Source of the DNA: CAYPYI01 sp964415085 | GTDB taxonomy: Bacteria > Bacillota > Clostridia > Tissierellales > Tissierellaceae | Assembly (NCBI GenBank): GCA_964415085.1 | Contig: CAYPYI010000030.1 | Span: 1-16,536 of the forward strand | Reading direction: 5' to 3' | Length of the DNA stretch: 16,536 nt | Shown: one piece after another, positions 1-6,851 of the stretch | Layout of the letters: every line of letters starts with the position of its first letter | Position numbering within the stretch: the first letter of the stretch is position 1 | The notes under the pieces: generated by a model | What the model saw: the letters and a program-made list of their open reading frames with translations, nothing else | Databases searched by the model: none | What the model was told of the DNA's origin: nothing | Position numbers and translations under genes: made by a program

Positions 1-266
1 TCAAAGATGTAAGAGATTATATAGTAGATATAGCTAAAAAAGAGAACATTCCTTACCAATTCAGGACAACTGCAATGGGGGGAAATGATTCTGGACAGAT
101 TCATACAAATAAAGAAGGATGTAAAACTATAACTGTATCTGTTCCATGTAGAAATATTCACTCTACGACATCTGTGATGGATTTAAATGACTATAATAAT
201 ACATTAAAATTATCAAGAGAAATTTTGTTAAAATTAGATAATGATTTAATTAAGGAGGAATTATAA
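1..266 (+). CDS. M42 family metallopeptidase, C-terminal part (5' end outside window)
   Basis: The reading frame is open from base 3 (first full codon AAA) to the TAA at 264-266, giving 87 residues of the C-terminus of an M42 (glutamyl aminopeptidase/cellulase-M type) zinc aminopeptidase. The visible part contains the family's late catalytic-domain block: GGNDSGQIH, corresponding to GGTDAGAIH in typical members, then PCRNIHSTTSVM, where the His is the last metal ligand. It aligns with GAGTDSGAIH and IRYVHSPVEM of the next gene, so the two are paralogues. M42 enzymes are cytosolic, binuclear, dodecameric aminopeptidases that trim oligopeptides. The stop overlaps the next start by one base (TAATG), implying translational coupling. 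The N-terminal metal ligands lie outside the window, so activity cannot be judged. Confidence 0.88.
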   Translation, partial: KDVRDYIVDIAKKENIPYQFRTTAMGGNDSGQIHTNKEGCKTITVSVPCRNIHSTTSVMDLNDYNNTLKLSREILLKLDNDLIKEEL

Positions 267-1258
267 TGCAAATAAATTCAAATTTATTAAAAAAATTAGT
301 ATCTACTTATGGCCCATCAAGTAGAGAAGAATATATAGCAGAAGTGATTAAAGAAGAGATAGAAGAATATGTAGATGAGATAAAAATAGATTCATTAGGT
401 AACTTAATAACTAGAAAAAAGGGACCAGGTAAAAAGGTTATGATTGCAGCTCATATGGATCAAATAGGATTTATGGTTATTGATATAGATGATAATGGGT
501 TTGTAAGATTTACAAATGTAGGTGGAATATCACCGAGTATTTCTTTAGGACAAAGAGTAATATTTGAAAATAATACAACGGGAATAATAAATGCAGAACC
601 TGTAGATGATTTATCGAAATTAAAATTATCAGATATGTATATAGATATAGGAGCTTTTACTAAAGAAGAAGCAGAATTAAAAGTTGAAATTGGTGATATC
701 GCAATATATAAAGGTGGCTTTGAAGAAAATGAGAATGTGATTTTTTCTTCTTACTTGGATGATAGGGTAGGTTGTTATATAGCTATTGAAACTTTAAAAA
801 GCATAACTAATAATGAAAATGATTTATACTTTGTATTTACTACACAAGAAGAGGTTGGATTAAGAGGAGCTAAGACCTCAGCTTATTCAGTTGATCCTGA
901 TATTGCAATAGCTTTAGACGTTACTATGAGTGGTGATACACCAAAAGCTACAAGATTAGCATTAGGATTAGATAAAGGAGCTGCCATAAAAGTTAAAGAT
1001 GGATCGCTTATTACAAATCCTGAATTAAAAAATAACCTAATGGGTTTAGCTAAAGAAAATAATATAAAGTATCAAATGGAGATATTGGAGGGAGCAGGAA
1101 CTGACTCAGGAGCCATACATTTAACTAAGACAGGTGTTCCATCAGGAGTTATATCGCTTCCTATCAGGTATGTTCATTCACCTGTGGAAATGGCATCTAA
1201 AAATGATATAGTAGCATGCGTTGATTTACTTAAAGCATTCTTAAATCAAAAACTATAA
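266..1258 (+). CDS. M42 family aminopeptidase (second tandem copy)
   Basis: A complete 330-residue protein of typical length for M42 peptidases, which release N-terminal residues from peptides in the cytosol as large tetrahedral complexes. All catalytic landmarks are visible: AAHMDQIGF with His63 (metal ligand) and Asp65, SYLDDRVG with the bridging Asp at 165/166, TTQEEVGLRGA with Glu195 (general base) and Glu196 (ligand), ALDVT with Asp218, and RYVHSPVEM with His304. The insert at about 70-160 is the usual dimerisation/beta-barrel domain. The start ATG at 266 overlaps the preceding stop and has AAGGAGG at 252-258. It follows a truncated paralogue, so the pair is probably co-translated and could form mixed complexes (inference). 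Substrate preference cannot be read from sequence. A strong terminator closes the unit. Confidence 0.93.
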   Translation: MQINSNLLKKLVSTYGPSSREEYIAEVIKEEIEEYVDEIKIDSLGNLITRKKGPGKKVMIAAHMDQIGFMVIDIDDNGFVRFTNVGGISPSISLGQRVIFENNTTGIINAEPVDDLSKLKLSDMYIDIGAFTKEEAELKVEIGDIAIYKGGFEENENVIFSSYLDDRVGCYIAIETLKSITNNENDLYFVFTTQEEVGLRGAKTSAYSVDPDIAIALDVTMSGDTPKATRLALGLDKGAAIKVKDGSLITNPELKNNLMGLAKENNIKYQMEILEGAGTDSGAIHLTKTGVPSGVISLPIRYVHSPVEMASKNDIVACVDLLKAFLNQKL

Positions 1259-1276
1259 ATTTATACAGAAATTCTT

Positions 1277-1312
1277 AAATACTCAGTAAATTTAAATTAC
1301 TGAGTATTTTTA
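1277..1312 (+). terminator. Rho-independent terminator after the M42 pair
   Basis: A 13-bp perfect stem (1277-1289 with 1297-1309) has a 7-nt loop and runs into a short T-run. It lies about 20 bases after the aminopeptidase stop. Confidence 0.85.
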
Positions 1313-1357
1313 TGTCTTTTGTAATATAATAGAATTTAAATAGATGGGAGAATGAAT

Positions 1358-1804
1358 ATGAATAACGAGGATATTAAGATAAGAAAATTAGAAAGTGAAG
1401 ATGAGTTAAATAAAATAATGGACATATGGCTTGAAAGTAATCTAGATAGTCATAAATTTATAGATGAAAGCTATTGGATAAGTAATTTTAATAATGTAAA
1501 ACTATTAATTCCAAAAGCAGATGTTTTTTTAATATATAAAAATAATAATATATTAGGATTTACAGGTGTTATGGATAATTATATTGCAGGTATATTCATA
1601 GATAAGAAATATCGAAATGAAGGATTAGGAACATTACTTATTAATAAATTAAAGACGAATTATAATTTGTTAATTCTTGATGTATATAAAGAAAATATTA
1701 ATGCTTATAATTTTTATATGAAAAAAAATTTCAGCGTAATAGATGAAAAAATAGATACATTAAATAATCAGGTAGAATATACAATGATATGGAAAAAAGA
1801 GTAG
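1358..1804 (+). CDS. GNAT N-acetyltransferase, YiaC-like
   Basis: A 148-residue single-domain GNAT acetyltransferase, which transfers acetyl from acetyl-CoA to an amine. The N-terminal stretch (DIWLESNLDSHKFI, then YW at 39-40) matches the WLES...H.FI...YW pattern of E. coli YiaC, an enzyme reported to acetylate protein lysines. IFIDKKYRNEGLG (79-91) carries the acetyl-CoA pyrophosphate-binding R-x-x-G-x-G loop (Arg86, Gly89, Gly91), and DVYKENINAYNFYMKKNF is motif B. I place the start at the ATG at 1358, because GGGAG at 1346-1350 sits 7 bases upstream of it but only one base from the in-frame ATG at 1352. A TATAAT at 1325-1330 may be its -10. The gene stands alone. Its true substrate (protein or small molecule) is unknown. 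Confidence 0.87.
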   Translation: MNNEDIKIRKLESEDELNKIMDIWLESNLDSHKFIDESYWISNFNNVKLLIPKADVFLIYKNNNILGFTGVMDNYIAGIFIDKKYRNEGLGTLLINKLKTNYNLLILDVYKENINAYNFYMKKNFSVIDEKIDTLNNQVEYTMIWKKE

Positions 1805-1884
1805 CGGACAAATCTATATATTTTATGACTATAACTATACACTTTATTAAAGTAAAAAAATTACTATAAATTTGTAGTAAATAT

Positions 1885-1914
1885 TTAAGTATTGGTAACG
1901 TTACCAATACTTAA
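1885..1914. promoter_or_regulatory. 30-bp perfect palindrome, candidate operator
   Basis: A perfect, uninterrupted 15+15 bp palindrome centred on 1899/1900, with core TTGGTAACGTTACCAA. The central CG and flanking GTAA/TTAC resemble operators of LacI-family repressors. There is no T-run on either side in either direction, so it is unlikely to be a terminator. It lies 59 bases upstream of the -35 box of the alcohol dehydrogenase promoter. No LacI-type regulator is in this window. The binding protein is unknown. Confidence 0.5.
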
Positions 1915-1973
1915 GTAAGATATCTAGTCATTACAGCTTATATACTTTAATTTTATAATATTGTCATTTAAGA

Positions 1974-2005
1974 TTGACAAGTATTTCACAACGTGGTAAT
2001 ATAAT
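1974..2005 (+). promoter_or_regulatory. SigA-type promoter of the alcohol dehydrogenase
   Basis: A perfect -35 TTGACA at 1974-1979 is followed, after 17 bases, by TAATAT (1997-2002), which overlaps TATAAT (2000-2005). It lies about 50 bases before the dehydrogenase start. Confidence 0.7.
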
Positions 2006-2054
2006 ACTGTAAAACAATGTTAATTTAATAACAAATGTTAAGGAGGAGATATAT

Positions 2055-3224
2055 ATGGCTAGATTTACATTACCTAGAGATATTTATTTTGGACAGGGAG
2101 CACTAGAAGAACTTAAGAACTTAAAAGGCTATAAAAGAGCAATGATTGTAACGGGTGGATCATCAATGCAGAAATTTGGCTTTTTAGATAAAACACAAAA
2201 GTACTTAGAAGAAGCAGGTTTAGAAGTAGAATTATTTACAGGAGTTGAACCAGACCCATCAGTTGAGACTGTAATGAAGGGTGCTGAAGCTATGAGAAAT
2301 TTCGAACCTGATGTTATAGTATCAATAGGTGGAGGATCACCGATTGATGCGGCTAAAGCTATGTGGGTATTTTATGAATATCCAGAAAAAACATTTGATG
2401 ATATAAAAGATCCGTTTAGTTTACCAAAATTACGTACAAAAGCAATTTTTGTAGCTATACCATCAACAAGTGGAACAGCAACAGAAGTAACAGCTTTTTC
2501 AGTAATAACTGATTACTCTGAAAAAGTTAAATATCCTTTAGCAGATTTTGAAATCACACCAGATATTGCTATACTTGATTCAGATATACCACAAACTATG
2601 CCTAAGGTTCTAGTTGCACACACAGGAATGGATGCATTAACTCATGCACTTGAAGCATATGTTGCAACAGCAAGATCTAATATATCAGATTCAATGGCAA
2701 AAGAAGCTATAGAAATGATATATGATAATTTAGTAGACTCTTATAATGGGTGTCCTGATGCACGTGGAGAAATGCATGTTGCACAATGTTTAGCAGGTAT
2801 GTCATTTAGTAATGCATTACTAGGTATTACACATAGTTTAGCACACAAAATAGGAGCTCAATATGATATATCTCATGGTTGCTGTAATGCCATGTTATTA
2901 CCATATGTAATTAAATTTAATTCTAAGGTTTGTTTAGATAGATATGCAAATATTGCAAGGATGCTAGGATTATCTGGTAACACTGATAAACAATTAGTTG
3001 ATTCATTGATAGATTCTATAAATTATTTAAATGCAGTATTAGATATACCAGAGACATTAGAAGAAGCAGGGGTAGAAGAAAAATTATTCTTAGATACACT
3101 TGATTTCGTAGCAGAAAATGCAGTTCTAGATCCATGTACAGCTTCAAATCCAAGAGAAACAAGTGTAGACGACTTGAAAGAAGTACTAAAAGCAGCATAT
3201 TATGGTAATCCTCTTATAATATAA
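2055..3224 (+). CDS. Iron-containing alcohol dehydrogenase
   Basis: A 389-residue group III (iron-activated) alcohol dehydrogenase that interconverts alcohols and aldehydes with NAD(P)H in the cytosol, likely regenerating NAD(P)+ in fermentation. The N-terminal Rossmann part has the dinucleotide-binding SIGGGSPIDAAKAMW (GGGS at 92-95) and IPSTSGTATEVT (135-146). The C-terminal helical domain holds all four metal ligands: Asp193 and His197 in GMDALTHALEAY, His264 in THSLAHKIGA, and His274 in DISHGCCNAMLLP. The protein is close in length and motifs to clostridial butanol dehydrogenases and to the C-terminal half of bifunctional AdhE, but it lacks the aldehyde dehydrogenase half. The start is supported by AGGAGGAG at 2041-2048. 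It is monocistronic, with its own promoter and terminator. Substrate chain length and NADH versus NADPH use are not determinable here. Confidence 0.95.
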   Translation: MARFTLPRDIYFGQGALEELKNLKGYKRAMIVTGGSSMQKFGFLDKTQKYLEEAGLEVELFTGVEPDPSVETVMKGAEAMRNFEPDVIVSIGGGSPIDAAKAMWVFYEYPEKTFDDIKDPFSLPKLRTKAIFVAIPSTSGTATEVTAFSVITDYSEKVKYPLADFEITPDIAILDSDIPQTMPKVLVAHTGMDALTHALEAYVATARSNISDSMAKEAIEMIYDNLVDSYNGCPDARGEMHVAQCLAGMSFSNALLGITHSLAHKIGAQYDISHGCCNAMLLPYVIKFNSKVCLDRYANIARMLGLSGNTDKQLVDSLIDSINYLNAVLDIPETLEEAGVEEKLFLDTLDFVAENAVLDPCTASNPRETSVDDLKEVLKAAYYGNPLII

Positions 3225-3276
3225 CTACTAGTTATTATAGGATTTTATAGTTAGATAACTCAAAATAATTTATTAA

Positions 3277-3307
3277 AAAAAGCAAAAGGATTTTCCTTTT
3301 GCTTTTT
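3277..3307. terminator. Bidirectional terminator between convergent genes
   Basis: A 14-bp perfect stem (3277-3290 with 3294-3307) has a 3-nt loop. An A-run on the left and a T-run on the right let it terminate both the dehydrogenase transcript (plus) and the small membrane protein transcript (minus, ending at 3309). Confidence 0.88.
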
Positions 3308-3308
3308 G

Positions 3309-3677
3309 CTATTCTTTTTTATAAGTAAGTAAATTACATTTAAAAATAAAGAAAATTTGTACCAAGAAAAATAATAAACTTATAAGTGCTAAATAATTAA
3401 TAGAATTGTTGTATTTATTATAGTAATCAAACAGATCGTATAGTGTTTTTTGAAAATAAGCTTCTGTAAATATTCCGAACAAAGATAAAAGACTAATTAA
3501 AATTTCAGATTTAATAAATCCTTTAAACTGAATGCCACTTGTTACAATCTCTTTATACCTCATAAAAGCTTTTAATGCATTAATAATAATTATTATTAAG
3601 AATATATAATTAGACATAAATTTAAAATCATAGTAAGTAAGTATTTTATTTATGCCATCATATAAAACATCAATCAT
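3309..3677 (-). CDS. Small integral membrane protein of unknown function
   Basis: A 122-residue protein that I do not recognise. It has three hydrophobic stretches: about 20-37 (SNYIFLIIIIINALKAF), about 57-77 (around SEILISLLSLFGIFTEAYF), and about 92-112 (SINYLALISLLFFLVQIFFI). They are joined by short basic or tyrosine-rich loops, with a Lys-rich tail (LLTYKKE), so three or four spans are likely. The start ATG at 3677 is chosen because a GGAGGT ribosome site (3684-3689, minus strand) stands just upstream; an in-frame ATG nine codons further out lacks one. It is convergent with the dehydrogenase and divergent from the padR operon, so it is not obviously part of either. No enzymatic motif is visible. 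Confidence 0.7.
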   Translation of the reverse strand: MIDVLYDGINKILTYYDFKFMSNYIFLIIIIINALKAFMRYKEIVTSGIQFKGFIKSEILISLLSLFGIFTEAYFQKTLYDLFDYYNKYNNSINYLALISLLFFLVQIFFIFKCNLLTYKKE

Positions 3678-3704
3678 ATATAACCTCCATATACTTTTTA
3701 TCAA

Positions 3705-3713
3705 ATTATATCA
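3705..3713 (-). promoter_or_regulatory. Extended -10 promoter for the minus-strand membrane protein
   Basis: On the minus strand, TATAAT (3710 to 3705) is preceded by TGA, giving a TGnTATAAT extended -10. No good -35 is seen 17 bases upstream. Confidence 0.5.
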
Positions 3714-3757
3714 TAACAAAAATAAATGTACATAGAAAGTTTATTGATAACTATAGA

Positions 3758-3794
3758 AAGGTACCTTGTATCAAAAGGTAGTGTATGATATATT
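3758..3794 (+). promoter_or_regulatory. padR operon promoter with overlapping repeats
   Basis: TTGTAT (3766-3771) and TATATT (3789-3794), preceded by TGA, are separated by 17 bases. A 10-bp palindrome AAGGTACCTT (3758-3767) overlaps the -35 box. AAGGTA recurs as a direct repeat 17 bases on (3775-3780), and TATCA/TGATA form an inverted pair within the spacer. PadR proteins commonly repress their own operon, so these repeats are the natural candidate operator (inference). Confidence 0.55.
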
Positions 3795-3812
3795 ATTAGT
3801 GAGGTGATATTA

Positions 3813-4124
3813 ATGATAATACAGTTAAAAAAAGGTATCCTCGAGTTACTAGTTTTATCATCATTAAAAGAAAAAGATATGTATGGTTATGAACTTGTAG
3901 AAGAAATTTCTAAATACATAGATATTTCTGAAGGAACTATATATCCTTTACTTAGAAGAATTAATAAAGAAGGATATGTTAATACATATCTTTTAGAATC
4001 ATCGAGTGGCCCGCCTAGAAAATACTATAATTTAACAGAGACAGGTCATAAAGCTTATAAAGAAAAACTTAATCAGTGGGAAAGTTTTTCAAATGATATA
4101 AATAGTATGTTAAGGAGGGATTAA
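3813..4124 (+). CDS. PadR family transcriptional regulator
   Basis: A 103-residue, single-domain PadR winged-helix repressor of the short subfamily 1 type. Diagnostic segments are LKKGILELLVLSSLKE (helix 1), DMYGYELVEEI (22-32), EGTIYPLLRRINKEGYV (40-56, the recognition helix region) and GPPRKYYNLTETG (66-78, the beta wing). The ATG at 3813 is preferred over an in-frame GTG at 3804, because that GTG lies inside the ribosome binding site GAGGTG (3801-3806). Its stop abuts the start of the HAAS/DUF1700 gene. PadR, HAAS and DUF4097 genes are frequently found together in Firmicutes, where the regulator usually controls its own operon in response to envelope-active compounds. The ligand here is unknown. 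Confidence 0.92.
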   Translation: MIIQLKKGILELLVLSSLKEKDMYGYELVEEISKYIDISEGTIYPLLRRINKEGYVNTYLLESSSGPPRKYYNLTETGHKAYKEKLNQWESFSNDINSMLRRD

Positions 4125-4772
4125 ATGAAAAAAAATGAATATTTAGATTTATTAAGATATTATCTATCAAATCTACCTAAAAATGTTGTGGATGATATTA
4201 TCAATGATTACGAAGAACATTTTAGCATTGGTTTAGAAAACAATAAAACTGAAGAAGAAATAAGTGATGAGTTAGGTTCACCTAAATTTATAGCTGAGCA
4301 GTTTTTAGAAACTGAAAGGGTTTTTACAAATAAAAAAGTAAATGAATCAGATTTTATAAATAATAATCCTGAAAACTCAACGATTAGTAAGATATTAAAA
4401 ATTGTATTTATAATTGTAGGATTTATATTTTTAAGTCCAGTTATACTTGCAATATTTGGTTTAATTATGGGTATCTTTGGTGGACTTATAGGATTAGGAG
4501 GTATGGTAGTAGGATTAGTCATTTTTTCTATAGTTATATTTTTATCTAGCTTTCCTTTTTTCTTTGTTCCAAGTTTCATATCAGTTCCATATAGCCTATT
4601 AAATTTACACCCTCTTACTAAAATATCAGTATCTATTTTTACTGTGTGTTTATCTATATTACTTATAATCATATTATATAAGATTATTATTTTATTTATA
4701 AAAGGAATAAAAAATATACTTATATCTATAAAGTGGCAATTCAAAAAAAGGTGGGATGACAATGAAAAATAA
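4125..4772 (+). CDS. HAAS (DUF1700) domain membrane protein
   Basis: A 215-residue protein with an N-terminal HAAS/DUF1700 domain. Residues 1-66 show EYLDLLRYYLSNLP, then DYEEHFSIGLE, then DELGSPKFIAEQFL, the family's characteristic three-helix pattern. After a polar linker (67-87) come long hydrophobic stretches at about 88-112, 113-140 and 165-195, rich in Gly, Ile and Phe, so several membrane spans are expected. It ends in a basic tail (KWQFKKRW). AAGGAGG at 4112-4118 serves its start, which follows the padR stop directly. HAAS domains are associated with anti-sigma-like and PadR-linked membrane proteins; a role in sensing envelope state or modulating PadR is plausible but unproven. The DUF4097 gene overlaps its last 11 bases. 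Confidence 0.87.
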   Translation: MKKNEYLDLLRYYLSNLPKNVVDDIINDYEEHFSIGLENNKTEEEISDELGSPKFIAEQFLETERVFTNKKVNESDFINNNPENSTISKILKIVFIIVGFIFLSPVILAIFGLIMGIFGGLIGLGGMVVGLVIFSIVIFLSSFPFFFVPSFISVPYSLLNLHPLTKISVSIFTVCLSILLIIILYKIIILFIKGIKNILISIKWQFKKRWDDNEK

Positions 4773-5487
4773 CTTTATAAAAATCCTTTTATTAGTTTTA
4801 ATATTATCTTTGGCTTTAGGAATTGTATCATTTCTAATTAATGATTTAAGTAGTTTTAAAACATTAAACTTTAATAGTGACAGTTTTAATAAACATTATA
4901 ATGAATATCATAGCATTCTTAATATGGATATAAGTAGAGATATTGATAAAATTGACCTTGATCTTATAAATACTTCTATATCAGTAAAATCATCAGATGA
5001 ATATAGAATTGAAATTTTAACAAATAAAACATATGAAAAAATAGATGACTTTATAACTATAAAAGAACTTAATAATTCCATTTTACTTAAAGAGGTCAAT
5101 TCAAATAAAAATATAAATTCTAAGGTATTCATATACATACCAGAAAATATATTATTAAATTTAAATGTTGAAGCTATAAATGGAATGTTAACAAGTGAAG
5201 TGGTGTTGGATAATTTAGTTCTAGATATGTCCAATGGAACTTTAAATTTAAAAGGAGAAAAAGATTATAATATTAATGCAGAAATAACAAATGGAAGTGT
5301 TAATATATATTTTGATGAATATAATTCCACAATAACAACAGAGCTTGTAAATGGAAAGTATTCAATACTTGATGAATTTTCAAGCATGGGAGTAGGCTTA
5401 AAAGATTTTAGTGCTAAAGTGGGAGATGCAATTAATTTTATAAATATTGAGTTAGTTAATGGAGAAATAAATATAAATCAGAATTAA
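4762..5487 (+). CDS. DUF4097-family membrane-anchored repeat protein
   Basis: A 241-residue protein with a single N-terminal membrane span (about 7-27, FIKILLLVLILSLALGIVSF) and an extracytoplasmic part consistent with a right-handed beta-helix. The family signature is a series of short strands broken by Asn-Gly turns: EAINGML, DMSNGTL, EITNGSV, ELVNGKY and ELVNGEI, each about 20-30 residues apart. The ATG at 4762 is chosen over the one at 4756 because AGGTGGG (4749-4755) touches the earlier codon. The start lies inside the HAAS gene (11-bp overlap), so the two are probably translationally coupled. In related Firmicutes such proteins are envelope-stress effectors or adhesin-like decoys; a precise function is not known. 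Confidence 0.83.
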   Translation: MKNNFIKILLLVLILSLALGIVSFLINDLSSFKTLNFNSDSFNKHYNEYHSILNMDISRDIDKIDLDLINTSISVKSSDEYRIEILTNKTYEKIDDFITIKELNNSILLKEVNSNKNINSKVFIYIPENILLNLNVEAINGMLTSEVVLDNLVLDMSNGTLNLKGEKDYNINAEITNGSVNIYFDEYNSTITTELVNGKYSILDEFSSMGVGLKDFSAKVGDAINFINIELVNGEININQN

Positions 5488-5590
5488 ATTAAAATATAAT
5501 TAATACAAATTTTAAATAATTTATAGCAAGTCTATATGAAATATTTAATAAATAATTATATTATTTATATTTTTAAATTCATATATTTTC
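5488..5590. repeat. AT-rich spacer with nested inverted repeats
   Basis: This non-coding stretch between the DUF4097 stop and its terminator contains an outer 8-bp inverted repeat (5533-5540 with 5578-5585) enclosing an inner one (5548-5555 with 5561-5568). All arms are almost pure A/T, so the folding energy is low. The repeats probably have no function beyond the 3' untranslated region. Confidence 0.3.
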
Positions 5591-5627
5591 AAAAAATAGT
5601 ATAGGCATTCTCCTATACTATTTTTTT
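5591..5627 (+). terminator. Rho-independent terminator of the padR-HAAS-DUF4097 operon
   Basis: A perfect 15-bp stem (5591-5605 with 5612-5626) has a 6-nt loop and ends in seven T residues. It lies about 100 bases after the DUF4097 stop. Confidence 0.9.
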
Positions 5628-5762
5628 GACTTAAATATATATTAGAATCAAAATATTCTCAATAAATTGCTTATAGATGGCTTAAATAGGTGATAGTGAT
5701 TTATTTTACAAAGTATTGTAGAGTAAGTGTTACATATAATTATAAAGTTAGATATGTTAGGT

Positions 5763-5787
5763 ATGATTACATAGAATCATTTATAAT
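5763..5787 (+). promoter_or_regulatory. Possible promoter/operator of the SLH protein gene
   Basis: A TATAAT at 5782-5787 has no convincing -35. Immediately upstream is an inverted repeat ATGATT/AATCAT (5763-5768, 5775-5780). The rest of 5628-5826 holds nothing else I can support. Confidence 0.35.
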
Positions 5788-5826
5788 ATAGTAATTTAAA
5801 ATATAAAATTATAGGAGGCATAGCAT

Positions 5827-6495
5827 ATGAATAAATATGATAAGAAATTATTTATAATATCAATTGTATCAGTTTTAATTATAAGTTTAGTTTTTCCAGT
5901 ACTAGCAGAAGGAATAAAAAAAGAAGAAATTATTAAAGATATACCAACACAAAAATGGGCTAGGGAGCCAATAGAAATGCTAATAGAAAAAGGTTTATTA
6001 CAACCTGTGGATGGAATGATTAATCCAAATGGATATTTAACAAGAGCAGAGATTGCATATCTTATAGATAATTCTGTTGAATTAACAGAAAAAGCCGATT
6101 TAAGTAAATATAAAGATATAGATCAATCACACGTACATTATGAATCTATACAAAAGGCTGTTGCAAGAGACATACTTCAAAGTGAGGATGGTCTTACAAT
6201 TATTCCTAATGGTCCAATGTCCAGACAGGAATTTTTTGTGGCAGTGTCAAGTTTGTATAAAGTAGAACCATATTATGGTGGGGAAAACTTAGCAGAAAAA
6301 TTTAAAGACAATAAGGATCTAGATAATTGGGCAAGAGAAGAGACTAATGATCTAATAAAAATAGGATATATTAAAGGTAATCAAGATAATATGCTTTTAC
6401 CTAAAAAAAATATAACTAGAGCTGAGGCTGCTAGTTTACTTTCACAAATACCACAAATACAAGAAATGGAAAATAAAGTTATTATAGTTAAATAA
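5827..6495 (+). CDS. Secreted protein composed of three SLH domains
   Basis: A 222-residue protein with a signal peptide (lysines at 3-7, hydrophobic 8-24, likely cleavage after VLA near residue 27) followed by three S-layer homology domains and almost nothing else. SLH1 is about 37-82 (WAREPIEMLIEKGL, then TRAE at 72-75). SLH2 is about 95-145 (YKDIDQSHVHYESIQKA, then SRQE at 132-135). SLH3 is about 158-208 (FKDNKDLDNWAREE, then TRAE at 197-200). SLH trimers bind pyruvylated secondary cell-wall polysaccharide and usually anchor a larger passenger domain; here no passenger is present. The second TRAE-type motif is altered to SRQE. AGGAGG at 5813-5818 supports the start. It may be a wall-capping or accessory protein, or may bind a partner in trans (inference). 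Confidence 0.9.
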   Translation: MNKYDKKLFIISIVSVLIISLVFPVLAEGIKKEEIIKDIPTQKWAREPIEMLIEKGLLQPVDGMINPNGYLTRAEIAYLIDNSVELTEKADLSKYKDIDQSHVHYESIQKAVARDILQSEDGLTIIPNGPMSRQEFFVAVSSLYKVEPYYGGENLAEKFKDNKDLDNWAREETNDLIKIGYIKGNQDNMLLPKKNITRAEAASLLSQIPQIQEMENKVIIVK

Positions 6496-6561
6496 TTGCT
6501 ATCTTAAATTGTAATTATACCTATTCCACTATAGATTTTCTTACCCTAAGAAATTTATAGT

Positions 6562-6608
6562 TTAAACCTCTCTAAGTTAATACTACTTGGAGAGGTTTAA
6601 TTATTATA
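6562..6608 (+). terminator. Terminator-like hairpin after the SLH gene
   Basis: A 16-bp stem (6562-6577 with 6585-6600, one G-T pair) has a 7-nt loop, followed by T-rich but not uninterrupted sequence. It lies about 65 bases after the SLH stop. Confidence 0.7.
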
Positions 6609-6687
6609 ATATTTGTTAAGTTTTTAGTTAAAGTACTTACTTATACGAGATAATACTTTATATAATAAATTTTAATTCTATAGTGTG

Positions 6688-6696
6688 TGATATAAT
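6688..6696 (+). promoter_or_regulatory. Extended -10 promoter of the 36-residue membrane peptide
   Basis: TGATATAAT is an extended -10 (TGnTATAAT) with TATAAT at 6691-6696. It stands 26 bases before the peptide's start codon. The -35 region is weak. Confidence 0.5.
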
Positions 6697-6722
6697 TTAT
6701 TTAATTGAAAGGAGAAAATTTA

Positions 6723-6833
6723 ATGGAGGATATTTTTAAGCTTTTATCAATAGTTATGTCTATTATTTTCCCTATATTTTTAATTAAAGCAATTAAAGAG
6801 GTAGATAAAATAAAGAACATAATTATATTCTAG
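6723..6833 (+). CDS. Small single-span membrane peptide (36 residues)
   Basis: A short open frame beginning MEDIFKLLSIVMSIIFPIFL and ending in a basic, polar tail (IKEVDKIKNIIIF). It has a strong ribosome site AAAGGAG (6708-6714) eight bases before the ATG and an extended -10 promoter in front, an arrangement unlikely by chance in non-coding DNA. Residues about 5-22 are a hydrophobic helix with an acidic N-terminal end, typical of small bacterial membrane proteins. I recognise no family. It could be a regulator of a larger membrane complex or a toxin-like peptide. No overlapping antisense RNA promoter was obvious, so a type I toxin is not supported. Confidence 0.5.
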   Translation: MEDIFKLLSIVMSIIFPIFLIKAIKEVDKIKNIIIF

Positions 6834-6851
6834 TATCTTGTATTTATTTTT

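Noticed and set aside
1885..1914. Reading the 30-bp palindrome as the terminator of the acetyltransferase gene
   Set aside because: No T-run follows on either strand, and it starts about 80 bases after the stop; an operator is a better fit, although a role in transcript ending is not fully excluded.
3016..3198. Leu-rich open frame on the minus strand inside the alcohol dehydrogenase
   Set aside because: It is antisense to a well-conserved gene and reflects its codon usage; it has no recognisable protein features.
4208..4762. 184-codon open frame on the minus strand opposite the HAAS gene
   Set aside because: It is a long frame only because the opposite strand is AT-rich and hydrophobic; the plus-strand gene has clear domain motifs and operon context.
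5533..5585. Nested AT inverted repeats as a regulatory RNA
   Set aside because: The arms are almost pure A/T and weak, and such symmetry is common in very AT-rich spacers; a strong terminator follows directly.
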